A stretch of DNA of 64,000 nucleotides from NCBI RefSeq assembly GCF_001939115.1, contig NZ_MQTZ01000020.1, positions 60,861 through 124,860 of the forward strand, written 5' to 3'. A program made the translations under genes and the position numbers. This DNA is from Leptolyngbya sp. 'hensonii'. Lineage in GTDB: Bacteria > Cyanobacteriota > Cyanobacteriia > GCF-001939115. The notes beneath the pieces are model-generated. The model worked only from the letters and a program-made list of their open reading frames with translations. It did no database searches and had not been told where the DNA came from. Positions 1 to 9,105 of this stretch are shown here, one piece after another; the first letter of the stretch is position 1, and every line of letters begins with the position of its first letter.

Positions 1-1100
1 ATGCGGCGAATTTGATTGAAGCCCGTCAGGTGCTGGAATCGTTCCGCTTGGCTGAGCTGACCAACTTTCTGGGGAGCAATTGTCTGCAACCCGTGGCCAT
101 TGACCAGATTGCCCAGGTGCATGATGCTGCCATCCTCTATCCCATCATGCTGCCCGATCGGCTGGCAGTGATTGTGAGTCTTCCTAATGAACTGTTGTCC
201 TATACCGTTGATGTGACTCAGGATCAGGTGACGGAGGTCGTGGACCGCTTGAGACGAGAGTGGGAAAAGCCCTATACCTCGCCTCAGGGAAAACAGTTGT
301 CTCAACAACTGGAGCGCTGGCTGATTCAACCGATCGACCAGCACCTGAGTCAGGCCCAGATCAAAACCCTGGTCTTTGTGCTGGATGGAAACCTGCGGAA
401 TGTGCCGATGGCGGCCCTCTACAATGGTCGGCAGTATTTAATTGAGCGCTATGCGGTCGCCCTGGCTCCCGGATTAACCTTACTCGCCCCGTCTCCGCTG
501 AAGGAAAAACAGTTCAATGCCCTGCTGGTCGGCTTAACCCAGGCTCGACAGGGATTTCCGGAACTGGTCAATGTGGCCCCAGAAATTCAAACCATCCAAT
601 CTCTCATGCCCAGTCAGGTGCTGCTGAATGAAACCTTTACGAAGAAAAACTTACAGACCCTGGTGCAGGCTGCTCCCTTTTCGATCGTGCATCTGGCCAC
701 CCACGGCCAGTTTGGTTCAACTGTGGACCAAACCTTCATTCTGACCTGGGATGGTCGGTTGAACGTAAATGAGTTACGCAATTTGTTGCAAACCAAAAAC
801 CAAGCGATCGATCTGCTGGTCTTGAGTGCCTGCGAAACTGCTGCTGGAGATGAGCGAGCTGCGCTGGGTCTGGCGGGCGTTGCAGTTCAGTCCGGTACCC
901 GCAGAACCCTGGCTTCCCTTTGGAGCGTGGATGATCAGTCGGGGGCGGTTTTTATTCGCTACTTCTATGAGGCTCTGGTGAAGGGGACGGGTAGCAGTGC
1001 TGATGCCTTACGTCAGGCCCAGCGTCTTCTCTTGAAAAACCCTAGCTATCGTCATCCCCGTTACTGGGCCCCCTATGTGTTATTGGGGAGCTGGTTGTAG
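1..1100 (+). CDS. CHAT-domain (caspase-like) protein, C-terminal part; 5' end outside the window
   Basis: The reading frame is open from base 3 with no credible start, so the gene begins upstream; a TTG at 12 is only the first possible start codon. The visible part of about 365 residues is a CHAT domain, the caspase-HetF-associated clan CD cysteine peptidase fold. The likely catalytic dyad is visible: His in HLATHG (codon 702-704) and Cys in LSACETA (codon 831-833). Proteins of this type in cyanobacteria usually carry TPR repeats before the CHAT domain, which would lie outside the window. Its last 21 bases overlap the end of the convergent GGDEF gene. Substrate unknown. A second CHAT protein lies at the other end of the window, but the two sequences are clearly diverged. 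Confidence 0.9.
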   Translation, partial: AANLIEARQVLESFRLAELTNFLGSNCLQPVAIDQIAQVHDAAILYPIMLPDRLAVIVSLPNELLSYTVDVTQDQVTEVVDRLRREWEKPYTSPQGKQLSQQLERWLIQPIDQHLSQAQIKTLVFVLDGNLRNVPMAALYNGRQYLIERYAVALAPGLTLLAPSPLKEKQFNALLVGLTQARQGFPELVNVAPEIQTIQSLMPSQVLLNETFTKKNLQTLVQAAPFSIVHLATHGQFGSTVDQTFILTWDGRLNVNELRNLLQTKNQAIDLLVLSACETAAGDERAALGLAGVAVQSGTRRTLASLWSVDDQSGAVFIRYFYEALVKGTGSSADALRQAQRLLLKNPSYRHPRYWAPYVLLGSWL

Positions 1101-2954
1101 GTCAGCCTGAAGTGACCCATCATTGCTCCAGAAAGTGCTGGCATAGCGATTTCGTCCCTGCTGTTTGGCGGTATAGAGCGCCCGATCGGCGCAACTGATC
1201 AGCGTCTCAGCGGAACTGCCCAGGGTCGGTATGATGCAACTGATGCCCAGACTGACCGTGAGATACGGGCTGATGTCAGATTGCGAGTGGGGGATGGCCA
1301 GGGATTGGATAGCCTGTCGAATGTTCTCCGCCACTGCGATCGCCCCTGTTGGATCAGTGCAGGGAAGAATGACCGCAAATTCTTCTCCCCCGTAGCGGGC
1401 CACCAGATCTGCGGGACGATTGACCACCTGTGCAGTGGTCTGGGCCACTTGCCGCAGACAGGTATCTCCGGCTTGGTGGCCATAGCAATCGTTGTAGCGT
1501 TTGAAATAGTCCACATCAAACAAAATCAAGGCCAGGGGCTGTTCCTCCCGGATTAAGCGTTGCCATTCCCACTGCACCCGTTCATCAAAGCAGCGGCGGT
1601 TTGCCACTTGAGTCAGCCCATCCACATGCACAAGTCGTTGTAATTCCTGATTGGCCACATGCAATGCCTGCTCTACCTGCTTCCGTTCCTGGATCTCAGT
1701 TTGCAACCGGGTATTGGCCTCAGCCAGTTGGAGGGTGCGCTGACTGACTTCCAACTCCAGTTCATGGGAATAATCTGACAAAATCCGCTCAGCCCGTTTT
1801 CGCTCGGTAATATCCTGAAACGTCACCAGTGCGTAGATCACGGTGCCCATTTCGTCAAAAACGGGTGTTCCCCTCACTTCCAGAAGGATGGAGTTCGCAC
1901 CACGGCGAATTTCCAAATCTTCCACAATCACGCATTCTCCCTGTAAGGCTCTAGCCACAGGAAGTTCGGAACTGGGATAGAGGGTCTCTGTCCCAATTTG
2001 ATAAATCTGGTAGGTTGAAGAGAACTGCTCCACGGTCACGTTTGGATGGGTTCCCTGGAAAAGCAGATATTGAGCCATCTGATTGAAATAGAAAATGGAG
2101 CCATCCGGCTTATGCACGGAAACTCCCACAGGTAGAGCTTCGAGGAATTGAGAGAGTTGCTTTTCATGGGCCACAATTAAGCGATGGGCTTCCTGTTTTA
2201 ACTGCTGGTTTTGCAGGTGCGTATGAATACAGGCCAGTAACTCATCTTTAATGATGGGTTTGCTCAAATAATCATTGGCTCCCTGTTCCAGAGCAACTCT
2301 GATGTCTTCAAATTGATTATGGGAGCTGATCAAAATCACGGGCAATCGATCGGCACTAAACTGTTTTCGAATGATTGACAACACGTCATCATCCACAGCT
2401 CCCGGCATATCCACATTCAGTAAAATGAGGTCCGGCAAAAATCCTCGCTCCAGCATGGCCAGTGCCTCTTTCCCATCCAGGGCAGAGGAGAGGGTATAGT
2501 TATGAAACTTGAGGAATTGCTTTAAAACTTGAATGGTGACCGTATCATCATCCACCATCAAAATATGGGGAGTCTGGTCTTGAACAGATTCAGGTTGAGG
2601 GGGGATCTCCAGGGGGGGCACTGGGGATTCTGCCACCAGAGCATCCGGGCTAATCACAATCGTTTTTAATTCCCCGGTATCCGTCACTTCCCAGTGATAG
2701 GCGATAAACCCATCAGGCTCCGATGGATCTGGCAGAACCTCTTGCGTGGAGGGATGGAGCGGATGGTCTGTAAAGATATTCAGGGATTCCGGAGCTTTGG
2801 GTTGGGCTTGAGACTGATGCAAGCATCGGCTAATCAAGAGGCTGCTGAAAGCAAACAATATCCCACTGGTGAGCGCCAGGGTGAGATCGTTGGTGCCGAA
2901 GTCACCAAGCCATCTCATTGGTTCGATCGTCCATGTCATCCCAGCCCAGTCCAT
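1080..2954 (-). CDS. REC-PAS-GGDEF diguanylate cyclase with a membrane segment and an altered receiver
   Basis: The 624-residue protein starts with one hydrophobic segment (about residues 24-42), then a receiver domain (about 127-250), a PAS domain with a PAC-like end (ITERKRAE, about 270-390), a coiled coil (about 390-450) and a GGDEF domain. The cyclase site is GGEEF near residue 521, and an RPAD inhibitory I-site lies five residues before it, so c-di-GMP synthesis with product feedback is expected. In the receiver the acidic pocket (VDDD) and the SKP lysine are present, but the phospho-acceptor position reads LLNVDMPG, with Asn180 where Asp is normal. The receiver therefore probably does not take phosphate in the usual way. 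The 3' end overlaps the convergent CHAT gene by 21 bases. No partner kinase is adjacent. Confidence 0.92.
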   Translation of the reverse strand: MDWAGMTWTIEPMRWLGDFGTNDLTLALTSGILFAFSSLLISRCLHQSQAQPKAPESLNIFTDHPLHPSTQEVLPDPSEPDGFIAYHWEVTDTGELKTIVISPDALVAESPVPPLEIPPQPESVQDQTPHILMVDDDTVTIQVLKQFLKFHNYTLSSALDGKEALAMLERGFLPDLILLNVDMPGAVDDDVLSIIRKQFSADRLPVILISSHNQFEDIRVALEQGANDYLSKPIIKDELLACIHTHLQNQQLKQEAHRLIVAHEKQLSQFLEALPVGVSVHKPDGSIFYFNQMAQYLLFQGTHPNVTVEQFSSTYQIYQIGTETLYPSSELPVARALQGECVIVEDLEIRRGANSILLEVRGTPVFDEMGTVIYALVTFQDITERKRAERILSDYSHELELEVSQRTLQLAEANTRLQTEIQERKQVEQALHVANQELQRLVHVDGLTQVANRRCFDERVQWEWQRLIREEQPLALILFDVDYFKRYNDCYGHQAGDTCLRQVAQTTAQVVNRPADLVARYGGEEFAVILPCTDPTGAIAVAENIRQAIQSLAIPHSQSDISPYLTVSLGISCIIPTLGSSAETLISCADRALYTAKQQGRNRYASTFWSNDGSLQADLQPAPQ

Positions 2955-3075
2955 TCCAACCCACGCGAAGTTTCAGATAGTCTCACCTTACCCCTTGTGA
3001 CCGCAAAAACTCACTGAATTGACCAAATTTTCTGTTCCAGGTTCCCAGGCTATTTAATCTATGCTCCTAACACCA

Positions 3076-3972
3076 TCATCTATACACCAGGGGGTAACCT
3101 GACACGTCGGCCAGTTTTTTCGCTGGTTTTTCAAGAACCATGATGTCATCGTCCTGATGGATCGGCTGCACGCCATGACGGTGTACGAGGCGAAGGGCAT
3201 GGGTGTAGCGTGGATGCCTACCTGGGGCCACTTCCACCGGTATTGTTTTCAGTTCAACCTGTACGATATCCTGTGCCGCAAATTGCTGTCGGAAGAGGGT
3301 AAAAATAAAGAGGTGGTGTTGCAGAACGAAATCACCATAGGCATCAACGGTGATTGTAGTTTTTACCATGCCAGCGATAGCACCCGTGAGCACCAGCAGT
3401 CCCAACAAGGCACAAACAATGTTGAGCATCCACAGCAACTCATCCACGAAGGAGGCCAGCAAGAAGAAGAAGGCTGCCACTGGAAGCAATAAAAAAACAA
3501 GATGCCATTGTAGGGGCCAACTATATTGAAAACGGGGTGGCCAGAATTCAGGATAACGCTGGGGGCAGATGCAGCCGGATGTGATTTCAGGGGGATCAAC
3601 CAGCCATGGCGTAAGGGGTACAAGTTTTTCCTCAACCTTTTGAGCAGCCATGACAGCGGCATCACTGACGGTATAAGGGTCGATGGCATCTGAGACCATC
3701 AGTACCATGCCATCTGGAACGAGGGCAACTGAGACGCGGACGCCGTTAATGGTGACCACAGAGGGCAGTATGATATCGGGAGGCACATCCAGTTTTGCAA
3801 GCAGTTGTGCTCGTTCTGCCGCATCCGTACAACGCAGTCGAACTTCTAACAAATCGCTGTCATTCAGCGAACCGCCACTCGCACGAATGAAGCGAAAAAA
3901 ACGCAATGCTATTACCCAACGAGTTATTTGTTCCCGGCTATTAATCCGATAGAGGTATTCGTCAGAGATCAT
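3076..3972 (-). CDS. hypothetical membrane protein with two transmembrane segments
   Basis: I do not recognise the family of this 298-residue protein. The N-terminal 150 residues look soluble and globular. A hairpin of two hydrophobic segments follows (about residues 157-180 and 185-207), then a soluble C-terminal half rich in His and beta-prone stretches that resembles a PH-like domain after a membrane hairpin; that comparison is only an impression. A single Cys-Ile-Cys (GCICP) precedes the membrane part. The gene stands alone, 121 bases from the GGDEF gene start, with a non-coding stretch and then the duplicated region on its other side. The ATG at 3972 is the first in frame. Function unknown. 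Confidence 0.7.
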   Translation of the reverse strand: MISDEYLYRINSREQITRWVIALRFFRFIRASGGSLNDSDLLEVRLRCTDAAERAQLLAKLDVPPDIILPSVVTINGVRVSVALVPDGMVLMVSDAIDPYTVSDAAVMAAQKVEEKLVPLTPWLVDPPEITSGCICPQRYPEFWPPRFQYSWPLQWHLVFLLLPVAAFFFLLASFVDELLWMLNIVCALLGLLVLTGAIAGMVKTTITVDAYGDFVLQHHLFIFTLFRQQFAAQDIVQVELKTIPVEVAPGRHPRYTHALRLVHRHGVQPIHQDDDIMVLEKPAKKLADVSGYPLVYR

Positions 3973-4101
3973 TAGTGTTCATGGTGTCTTGTTAATTGAT
4001 GAATCAGGGATGTGCGTGTTATCAAATGATTGCATGAGGTTCATAAAATAACCATTGGACAGAAGGGCTGCCCATGTCACCGGAGAGCCAGTTGATCACC
4101 A

Positions 4102-4148
4102 GGGAAAGCTCAACCCAGGTTGAACCCCATGGGCACAGCAGGGACTAT
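4102..4148. repeat. left edge of duplicated unit, copy A
   Basis: These 47 bases match 8200-8246 with two mismatches. They mark the left boundary of a tandem duplication whose second copy starts at 8200. Bases 3973-4101, before it, hold nothing I can identify. Confidence 0.85.
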
Positions 4149-4244
4149 TCATTTTGGGAAGGTAAAGAGCTTGGGCAAGGGATCTCGCTCGATGCTCCAG
4201 GTCCGTGAGATCGAGCGTTGTCCCTGTCGCAGATTAACCCAGGT

Positions 4245-4298
4245 GGTTGTGCCCCAGAGGGGAGGGCACCCCGGCAGAGCCGGGGCACGAGGGAGGGA
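4245..4298. repeat. GC-rich palindromic repeat inside the broken copy
   Basis: The stretch holds an inverted repeat with arms GCCCCGGC-type (CCCCGGCAGAGCCGGGG core) flanked by GAGGG blocks. It occupies the place where copy B has the start of the Rieske gene, so it probably arrived by insertion or replacement. It resembles intergenic GC-rich hairpin repeats; a related GC-rich array lies at 61211-61310. Confidence 0.5.
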
Positions 4299-4313
4299 AG
4301 CGGAAGAGACAGT

Positions 4314-4422
4314 TTCCCCTGCTTCCAGTGCAGGTAGTTTTCCTCGTGGCGATGGGGTTGTGGCGGTGGGAACGATCTCAAAACTGGATGAAGCAGAGTT
4401 CATTGAAGATAAGCATTGCCGA
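4314..4422 (+). pseudogene. fragment of Rieske protein gene (copy A)
   Basis: Bases 4314-4415 align without gaps to 8417-8518 inside the intact Rieske gene and still read in the same frame (SPASSAG, then RGDG and LDEAEFIEDK). Only about 35 codons of the Ser/Ala-rich linker and the start of the Rieske domain remain. The Tat signal and both cluster-binding motifs are missing, so this cannot make a working iron-sulfur protein. The frame runs on by chance to a stop at 4458. Confidence 0.85.
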
Positions 4423-4678
4423 AGCAAGAGTGTGGATCTTTCAGTAGTCCTGAACTAGACAATTCAACCCTGGGCTGAATTGTCCCTCGCTTCCATGGGG
4501 CTATGGTTCGGCCAGGTTGTGATGTCCACAAAAATTTTATATTCGGGCGCTAATCTTACATGAGAGGTATTTCTAATTAGGTAGAGTCCTCTGACTGCTC
4601 GATGATCAGACGAGTTAGGGAACCCTGCCTGGCTATGGCTCAGTTCAGGTCTTCCTGTCTCTGCATGGATCCAAACTC

Positions 4679-4927
4679 ATGAAAAGGTTGCGACTTATGA
4701 TTCGACTTTTTGGATTCCAGTCCAAGAAGCGACCTTTCAGGCTGATTCGCTATTATACTGTTGCGAGCCTGGTTGCTTTTGTGCTGGCAACTGCATTGTT
4801 GGCTACGTTCTACTATGAGCGAGTGATGACTGATATCGTTGCTTTGGGTGAGCAACAGAATGTGGCTCTGGCAACATCATTTTCCAACTCATGTGTGCAA
4901 TTTTCCAAACGGTTAGGGAACATTTAA
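4679..4927 (+). pseudogene. truncated sensor kinase N-terminus (copy A)
   Basis: The first 71 codons match the N-terminus of the kinase starting at 9106 ([14 protein letters not shown] and the first membrane segment). Homology stops at 4892, and the frame ends at 4927 after a dozen unrelated codons. The matching block is 4454-4892 against 8881-9319, both 439 bases and about 95 percent identical over the coding part by eye. No sensor, histidine or ATPase part remains. A short membrane peptide could still be made, but I treat it as a remnant. Confidence 0.85.
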
Positions 4928-4959
4928 CTTGCATCCTAGACAAAAAATATTTGTGAGAT

Positions 4960-5850
4960 ATGAAAAAGAATATTGCCATCATAGCTTTAGGCGTGGTCTC
5001 CCTGATCGCCCTTCCCAGTTGCTCCACCAACACCACCGCTCCCTCCGCTCCGACGACCGCGACCGTAGCCCCTAATCCCCAAGCTGCGATCAAAGCTGGA
5101 GGTTCTAGCAGTACAGTCGATTTCCTGAGAACCATGACAGCCGCTTACGAAGCCAGAGCTAAAACCGGGCAAATTACCCTGCTCGAACCTGGGCAGTCGG
5201 AAAATATCGTCGCGGGAGTCAAACAGGGCCTGATCGATATCGGAGTTCTTTCTAAAAGTTTAAAGCCCGAAGATCTGGGCAGCGGCTTAGAATCCCGCGA
5301 GGTCGCCCGTGATGCGTTGTTGGTTGCCACCCATCCCAGTGTGACCGGGGTTAAGAATCTAACGACGGCAAACCTCAAGGCGATTTATAGCGGTAGCGTT
5401 ACTAACTGGCGCCAACTGGGAGGCCCCGATGCTGAAATTGTAGTGCTTGATCGCCCCGAAGATGAATCGGCCAAACGCTTACTGCGTAAACATTACCTAG
5501 GCAAAGAATTGCAGAATGCTCCCAATGCGGTGGTGTTGCGCAAAGAGGGAGAACTGATCCAGACAATCCAAAGTACGCCCTACAGCATCGGGGCATTTTC
5601 TTTGGCTCATGCCATTTCCCATAACTTGCCGGTGAACCGCCTCAGTTTGAATAATATTGCCCCCACGCCAGAAAATATGAAAACGGGCCAGTATCCCATG
5701 TACCGCACGATCACTATTGTCTGGAATAAAAAGGCGTCCCAAGCGACGCAATCCTTCATCAGCTACATTTCTGGCGAACCTGGAATTGCGGTTCTTGAGC
5801 AGGCAGGCTTTGCGGCAATCAGCCCAATCACAGGATCTCAAAACCAATAA
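4960..5850 (+). CDS. PstS-like substrate-binding lipoprotein
   Basis: The 296-residue protein has a lipoprotein signal (hydrophobic stretch, then ALPSC with Cys21 as lipid site), a Thr/Pro/Ala-rich linker, and a periplasmic binding fold of the PBP-like/PstS type: GGSSSTV near residue 47 and NWRQLGGPDAEIVV in the hinge region. The phosphate-binding loop of PstS (a GSGT-type stretch after Arg) is replaced by DRPEDESAK, which adds acidic residues, so the ligand may not be phosphate. No pstC, pstA or pstB is nearby. A sensor kinase follows 116 bases downstream on the same strand, suggesting that the lipoprotein reports a ligand to that kinase; this is inference from position. The gene sits inside copy A of the duplication and has no counterpart in copy B. 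Confidence 0.85.
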   Translation: MKKNIAIIALGVVSLIALPSCSTNTTAPSAPTTATVAPNPQAAIKAGGSSSTVDFLRTMTAAYEARAKTGQITLLEPGQSENIVAGVKQGLIDIGVLSKSLKPEDLGSGLESREVARDALLVATHPSVTGVKNLTTANLKAIYSGSVTNWRQLGGPDAEIVVLDRPEDESAKRLLRKHYLGKELQNAPNAVVLRKEGELIQTIQSTPYSIGAFSLAHAISHNLPVNRLSLNNIAPTPENMKTGQYPMYRTITIVWNKKASQATQSFISYISGEPGIAVLEQAGFAAISPITGSQNQ

Positions 5851-5914
5851 CACCATCTTGCAATGCCATCTACCTAAAGCTTAAGACCCTCTTGAATCAA
5901 CCCAAATTGACTGT

Positions 5915-5940
5915 GCTGGAGCAATTTGTATTGCTCCAGC
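5915..5940 (+). terminator. hairpin between lipoprotein and kinase genes
   Basis: An 11-base perfect stem (GCTGGAGCAAT and its complement) with a four-base loop lies between the two genes. No T-run follows, so it may be a partial terminator or an mRNA-stabilising hairpin, giving more lipoprotein than kinase. Confidence 0.45.
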
Positions 5941-5966
5941 CATCAAACTTCAATATCTAAAACCGT

Positions 5967-7925
5967 ATGTTCGTTCGTACCAGGTATGCAAAACTTCCGG
6001 TTTCGGTTAAGCTGCTGTCTCCGCCCCTGATCCTCTTCCTCACCCTATGGACGGCGGGAACCTTGGGGGTTGGCTTTTTTGCACGGAGCAATTTAGAACA
6101 AACGGCGCGCAAAGAGACTATTGATCTGGCCATTTTGGTGCAACAGGATTTACAGCAAAAACAAAATTTACTGAGATTAAAGACCCGTTGGGTGAGTGAG
6201 GAATCCAATGTGATCAAGGCGATTGCAGCGAGCGATCGCCCCCGCCTGCTGCGCACCCTATTACCCATCCAAGCCGCCTTAGAACTCGATTTGATCAAAG
6301 TCGTTAACCCCACAGGGCAAACGGTATTGTTGTCGCAGCAGCGATCCCTAGAGCAGGCTAAATTACAGGATGGGACGATCTTGGCTACTGCTCAAACCGG
6401 GCTGGAACTATCGGGCATTTTGCTGGCAGACAACGCAGCGCCATCAGCTTTGGTGAGTCTCATCTCGATCAAATCTGCGACTCAAATTTTGGCAACCTTA
6501 ATTCTCGGTGTTGGGATTGATGATCAATTCCTCCAAGACATTCGTGGCAATTCCTCCATGCATCTGGTTGCCTTGCAGAGAGATCGGGTCACCGCTTCGA
6601 CCCTACCGTTGGATCGCCATCAACCTTTGCCCATCCCCCAGGTAGATGCACTGCCCATCCGCATCACCATTGCCGATCACCCTTACTTGTTCAAAACAAT
6701 TGAGGTATCAGGCTTTGGGCAGACAACGCTTAAAATTGCTGTGCTCAAATCAATCATACAGACAGAGCAAGCAGAGCAACGGTTGTGGTGGGTGGTGGGT
6801 GGGTTTGGGCTGCTCGGAGGTGCCTTGGTTGTTGGGGTGATGCTCTTAGGGTTGCGGGTTACCCAAGCGCTTAGCCGCCGCATTCAACGGTTGACTCAAG
6901 TCACCCAACAATTGGCTCAGGGTGACTTAACCATTCGGATTCCGGTCAATCACCAGGATGAAGTGGGGAGTCTGGCACAAGGGTTCAATACCATGGCAGA
7001 ACAGTTGACAACCCGCGATCAGCACTTGCAGCAAAACTTGCACCGCCTGCAAAACACCCTGGAAGAACTGCACCGTACTCAGAGCCAAATGGTACAAAGC
7101 GAAAAGATGTCAGCATTGGGGCAACTGGTGGCCGGTGTGGCCCATGAGATTAACAACCCAGTCAACTTTATTCATGGCAACTTGACGTTTGTGGAGCAAT
7201 ATACACAAGACTTGCTCCATATCCTTGCTTCCTATCAACATCACTATCCCCAGCCCCCCGCAGCACTACAAGCTGATTTAGACGCTGTCGATTTGGACTT
7301 TCTAACGAAAGATATTGCCAACATTGTGCAATCGATGCAAGTGGGTTCCGAGCGCATTCGCGAAATTGTGCTCTCGTTACGCAACTTCTCGCGCTTGGAT
7401 GAATCAGAATTCAAAGCGGTGGATATCCATGAAGGTATTGATAATACCCTGCTGATTTTGCGGCATCGGCTTCAGGCCACCGCAAAGCGTCCGGCGATTC
7501 AAGTCAATAAACAGTACGGCGATCTGCCAAAGGTGGAATGCTATGCCGGACAACTCAACCAAGTGTTTATGAATCTGCTTGGCAATGCCATTGATGCTCT
7601 CGAAGACTCGAATCAGCATCGCACCTTTCAGGATATTGAGCATAACCCGAATAGCATTTGGATTCATACGGAAATTGGCGATCGCAATCAAGTCAAAATC
7701 ACCATCGCGGATAATGGTAAAGGGATTGCCGAAGCGGTGAGTTCGCGCCTCTTCGAACCGTTTTTCACCACCAAGCCCGTCGGCAAAGGCACTGGTTTAG
7801 GGCTCTCCATTAGCTATCAAATCATCATTGAAAAACATAAGGGCAAACTCTACTGTGATTCAACACCGGGAGCAGGCACAAAGTTCATGATCGAAATCCC
7901 AATACAGCAACAGTATCTGGTGTAA
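5967..7925 (+). CDS. membrane sensor histidine kinase with HAMP domain
   Basis: The 652-residue kinase has a first membrane segment (about residues 14-36), a periplasmic sensor region to about 270, a second membrane segment (about 272-297), a HAMP domain (about 297-350), a coiled coil, a HisKA-like domain with phospho-acceptor His393 in [11 protein letters not shown], and an HATPase domain with the N box (NAIDAL), DNGKGI, FFTTK and GKGTGLGLS. The HEINNPV type with a long insert before the N box is common in cyanobacterial kinases. It lies downstream of the PstS-like lipoprotein gene and may be its signalling partner. No response regulator is adjacent. The stop at 7925 is followed within 20 bases by the left-over tail of a different kinase gene. 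Confidence 0.93.
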   Translation: MFVRTRYAKLPVSVKLLSPPLILFLTLWTAGTLGVGFFARSNLEQTARKETIDLAILVQQDLQQKQNLLRLKTRWVSEESNVIKAIAASDRPRLLRTLLPIQAALELDLIKVVNPTGQTVLLSQQRSLEQAKLQDGTILATAQTGLELSGILLADNAAPSALVSLISIKSATQILATLILGVGIDDQFLQDIRGNSSMHLVALQRDRVTASTLPLDRHQPLPIPQVDALPIRITIADHPYLFKTIEVSGFGQTTLKIAVLKSIIQTEQAEQRLWWVVGGFGLLGGALVVGVMLLGLRVTQALSRRIQRLTQVTQQLAQGDLTIRIPVNHQDEVGSLAQGFNTMAEQLTTRDQHLQQNLHRLQNTLEELHRTQSQMVQSEKMSALGQLVAGVAHEINNPVNFIHGNLTFVEQYTQDLLHILASYQHHYPQPPAALQADLDAVDLDFLTKDIANIVQSMQVGSERIREIVLSLRNFSRLDESEFKAVDIHEGIDNTLLILRHRLQATAKRPAIQVNKQYGDLPKVECYAGQLNQVFMNLLGNAIDALEDSNQHRTFQDIEHNPNSIWIHTEIGDRNQVKITIADNGKGIAEAVSSRLFEPFFTTKPVGKGTGLGLSISYQIIIEKHKGKLYCDSTPGAGTKFMIEIPIQQQYLV

Positions 7926-7943
7926 GGATAAGGGTAAGAGTAA

Positions 7944-8054
7944 GGGATTGGGACTAGCTATTAGTTATCAAATTATGGAATGCTGCGCTGGTTTTCTACA
8001 GTGGGGCAGGGAACTGAGTTTCAGATTAAACTTCCCATTCACCAGAGGGCTTAG
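7944..8054 (+). pseudogene. sensor kinase 3' fragment (copy A)
   Basis: This stretch matches the end of the intact kinase gene (10682-10806). It keeps the GLGLAIS G2-box codons, but a 16-base deletion after the QI codons shifts the frame, so it could not encode the end of the ATPase domain. It marks the right side of the replaced interior of copy A. Confidence 0.85.
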
Positions 8055-8055
8055 C

Positions 8056-8198
8056 TCATGGGGTGACTTCCAGGACGTAACAACATCCTGTGTGAATGAT
8101 CCGTAAACCCGCCTGCTGGAAAATCTGCTGATTGGTCTGTCGGTGGGCTGGCGAGGCAGGTATGAGGGGGATGTCGGCATAGAGGAGTCCCTGGGACG
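8056..8198 (-). pseudogene. methyltransferase 3' fragment (copy A)
   Basis: The stretch is nearly identical to 10808-10950, the last 47 codons and stop of the methyltransferase gene on the minus strand. The rest of the gene is absent because the duplication breakpoint falls here: the next bases (8200 onward) are the start of copy B. Bases 8247-8306 hold the leader of the Rieske gene. Confidence 0.85.
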
Positions 8199-8306
8199 AG
8201 GGAAAGCTTAATCCAGGTTGAACCCCATGGGCACAGCAGGGACTATGGGCAAGATTGTGTAGGATAAATGCTATGAGTTGACCCTTTATCGGACTTCCTT
8301 CAGATT

Positions 8307-8765
8307 ATGGAACGACGTGAATTTCTCTCCTGGGTAGGTGTAGGTGTTTTGGCAAGCTCTCTGCCGGTGGCGATCGTGGCTTGCAATTCCAGTACGACTG
8401 AATCCACCAATTCTGCTTCCCCTGCTTCCAGTGCGGGCAGTTCTCCTCGTGGCGATGGGTTTGTGGTGGTGGGAACGATCGCAAAACTGGATGAAGCGGG
8501 GTTTATTGAAGATAAGCAATTTGCTGGGGGGCCAATCCTGGTTGTGCGAGATCCCAAGCAGCCAGAGACTGTGCGGGCAGTTTCGTCCGTCTGTACCCAC
8601 GCAGGCTGTGCGGTGAGTTGGAAAAAAGACCAGACTGCCTTTGACTGTCCCTGCCATGCTTCAACGTTTAATCCTGATGGCACGGTCAAGCGAGCACCGG
8701 CTAAAAAGCCTTTGAAGACTTTCCTGGCGAAAGTGGAAGGGGATACGGTGCTGGTTAAAGCGTGA
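8307..8765 (+). CDS. Rieske [2Fe-2S] protein with Tat-type signal
   Basis: The 152-residue protein begins with a twin-arginine signal (ERREFLSW, then a hydrophobic stretch ending AIVAC, which could also act as a lipobox). A Ser/Thr-rich linker (about 27-48) follows, then a Rieske domain. The cluster motifs are CTHAGC (Cys96, His98, with Cys101 for the disulfide) and CPCH (Cys114, His117, with Cys116). It is much shorter than PetC of the cytochrome b6f complex and lacks its long transmembrane helix, so it is more likely an exported electron-transfer subunit or small Rieske protein. It stands alone before a hairpin and then the kinase gene. A broken copy lies at 4314-4422. Confidence 0.9.
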   Translation: MERREFLSWVGVGVLASSLPVAIVACNSSTTESTNSASPASSAGSSPRGDGFVVVGTIAKLDEAGFIEDKQFAGGPILVVRDPKQPETVRAVSSVCTHAGCAVSWKKDQTAFDCPCHASTFNPDGTVKRAPAKKPLKTFLAKVEGDTVLVKA

Positions 8766-8836
8766 CATCCTCCAATAGGGTGTCGAGTCAATCAATGATT
8801 GACGGTCAGCCAAAATCCAGGTTGTTGATTGGGGTT

Positions 8837-8868
8837 AAATTTTGCGGGTCTTCGACCCGTCAAAATTT
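8837..8868 (+). terminator. likely terminator of the Rieske gene
   Basis: The arms AAATTTTG-CGGGTC and GACCCG-TCAAAATTT pair with one bulged base around a TTC loop. The T-rich right arm ends in TTTT. The hairpin is absent from copy A, where the sequence jumps from the Rieske fragment to the kinase leader. Bases 8881-9105 are the conserved kinase leader shared with 4454-4678. Confidence 0.6.
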
Positions 8869-9105
8869 TCCTGACGGAACACTAGACTTTCCAACCCTGG
8901 GCTGAATCGCTCCTTGCTTCCATGGGACTTCTGGTTTGGCCAGTTGGGATGTCCACAAAAATTTTATATTCGGGCGCTAATCTTACATGAGAGATATTCC
9001 TAATTAGGCAGAGTTCCCTGACTGCCTGATGATCAGATGAGTCAGGGAACCCTGCCTGGCTATGGCTCAGTTCAGGTCTGCCTGTCTTTGCATGGATCCA
9101 AACTC

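Noticed and set aside
4120..4458. Open frame of 112 codons in the duplicated region
   Set aside because: Only the part 4314-4422 is homologous to the Rieske gene; the rest is a GC-rich repeat and run-on sequence, so it is a remnant and not a gene.
9037..9105. Upstream in-frame ATG extending the kinase by 23 residues
   Set aside because: The matching bases of copy A have ACG in place of ATG and a TAG stop in the same frame, while the ATGAAAAGG at 9106 is shared by both copies.
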